Origin: Thermoplasmata archaeon
GTDB taxonomy: Archaea; Thermoplasmatota; Thermoplasmata; UBA10834
Direction: 5' to 3'
Assembly: GCA_022865445.1 (NCBI GenBank)
Contig: JALHSX010000317.1
Coordinates: 1 to 5,835, forward strand
DNA: 5,835 bases
The position numbers were made by a program, and so were the translations under genes. Below, piece by piece: positions 5,733 through 5,835 of the stretch. Within the stretch, counting starts at the first letter, position 1, and every line of letters starts with the position of its first letter. Below the pieces are notes generated by a model that saw only the letters and a list, made by a program, of their open reading frames with translations, did no database searches and was not told where the DNA came from.

Positions 5733-5835
5733 CAGCAACTCCAAATGTTTCTTACGTCCAACGGCGGGCGATTGTTCAGACTATGACTATAGCCCAGAAT
5801 ATGCCGGTAGTCAAAGCTGGAGGCTGTACCTGCCG

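Noticed and set aside
4101..5744. Long minus-strand open frame (547 codons) opposite the beta-helix gene
   Set aside because: It is the antisense of a clearly recognisable NosD/PKD protein, has no domain-like features, and its His/Val/Asp-rich composition mirrors the sense codons.
5733..5835. Possible end of another gene at the right edge
   Set aside because: The frames entering from the edge are short or unremarkable; no recognisable C-terminus or clear terminator is visible in 103 bases.

Overview
The window looks archaeal, most likely Thermoplasmatota or a related euryarchaeal lineage. Several start regions have TATA/BRE-like elements about 25 nt upstream of the inferred transcript start. 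One gene appears to be leaderless with a GTG start. The large surface protein combines a NosD-type beta-helix, a PKD domain and a C-terminal membrane anchor, an architecture familiar from Thermoplasmata and Methanosarcina genomes. The lineage is an inference, since no marker gene is present.

Layout: three genes lie on the minus strand. In transcription order they are a stand-alone FAD-linked oxidase (3098-1665), a single-pass membrane protein of unknown function (1425-790) and a small protein resembling dimeric alpha-beta-barrel proteins (593-243). A 444-bp divergent region (3099-3542) separates them from one large plus-strand gene (3543-5732) for a secreted, membrane-anchored beta-helix/PKD protein. 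Gaps of about 200 bp and separate promoter-like elements suggest that the minus-strand genes are mostly transcribed singly. Nothing shows that the four genes share a pathway. The last 103 bases hold no gene I can support.

The least ordinary feature is a noncoding repeat family. Two copies, 41-170 and 1514-1643, align over 130 bp without a gap (104/130 identical). A third, more diverged copy lies at about 3301-3344 (31/43 identical to the first). The first two copies carry a TATA-like element pointing along the plus strand, with no plus-strand gene after it. Their minus strands carry oligo-T runs just downstream of minus-strand genes. A separate 13-bp hairpin with one bulged base (3214-3247) lies in the divergent region.

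The oxidase is also notable. The positions occupied by the catalytic or metal-binding GEH of GlcD-type enzymes, or the HHH of alkyl-DHAP synthase, read SCT here, and the HxGDGN motif is absent. Its chemistry therefore cannot be taken from the usual 'glycolate oxidase GlcD' label.
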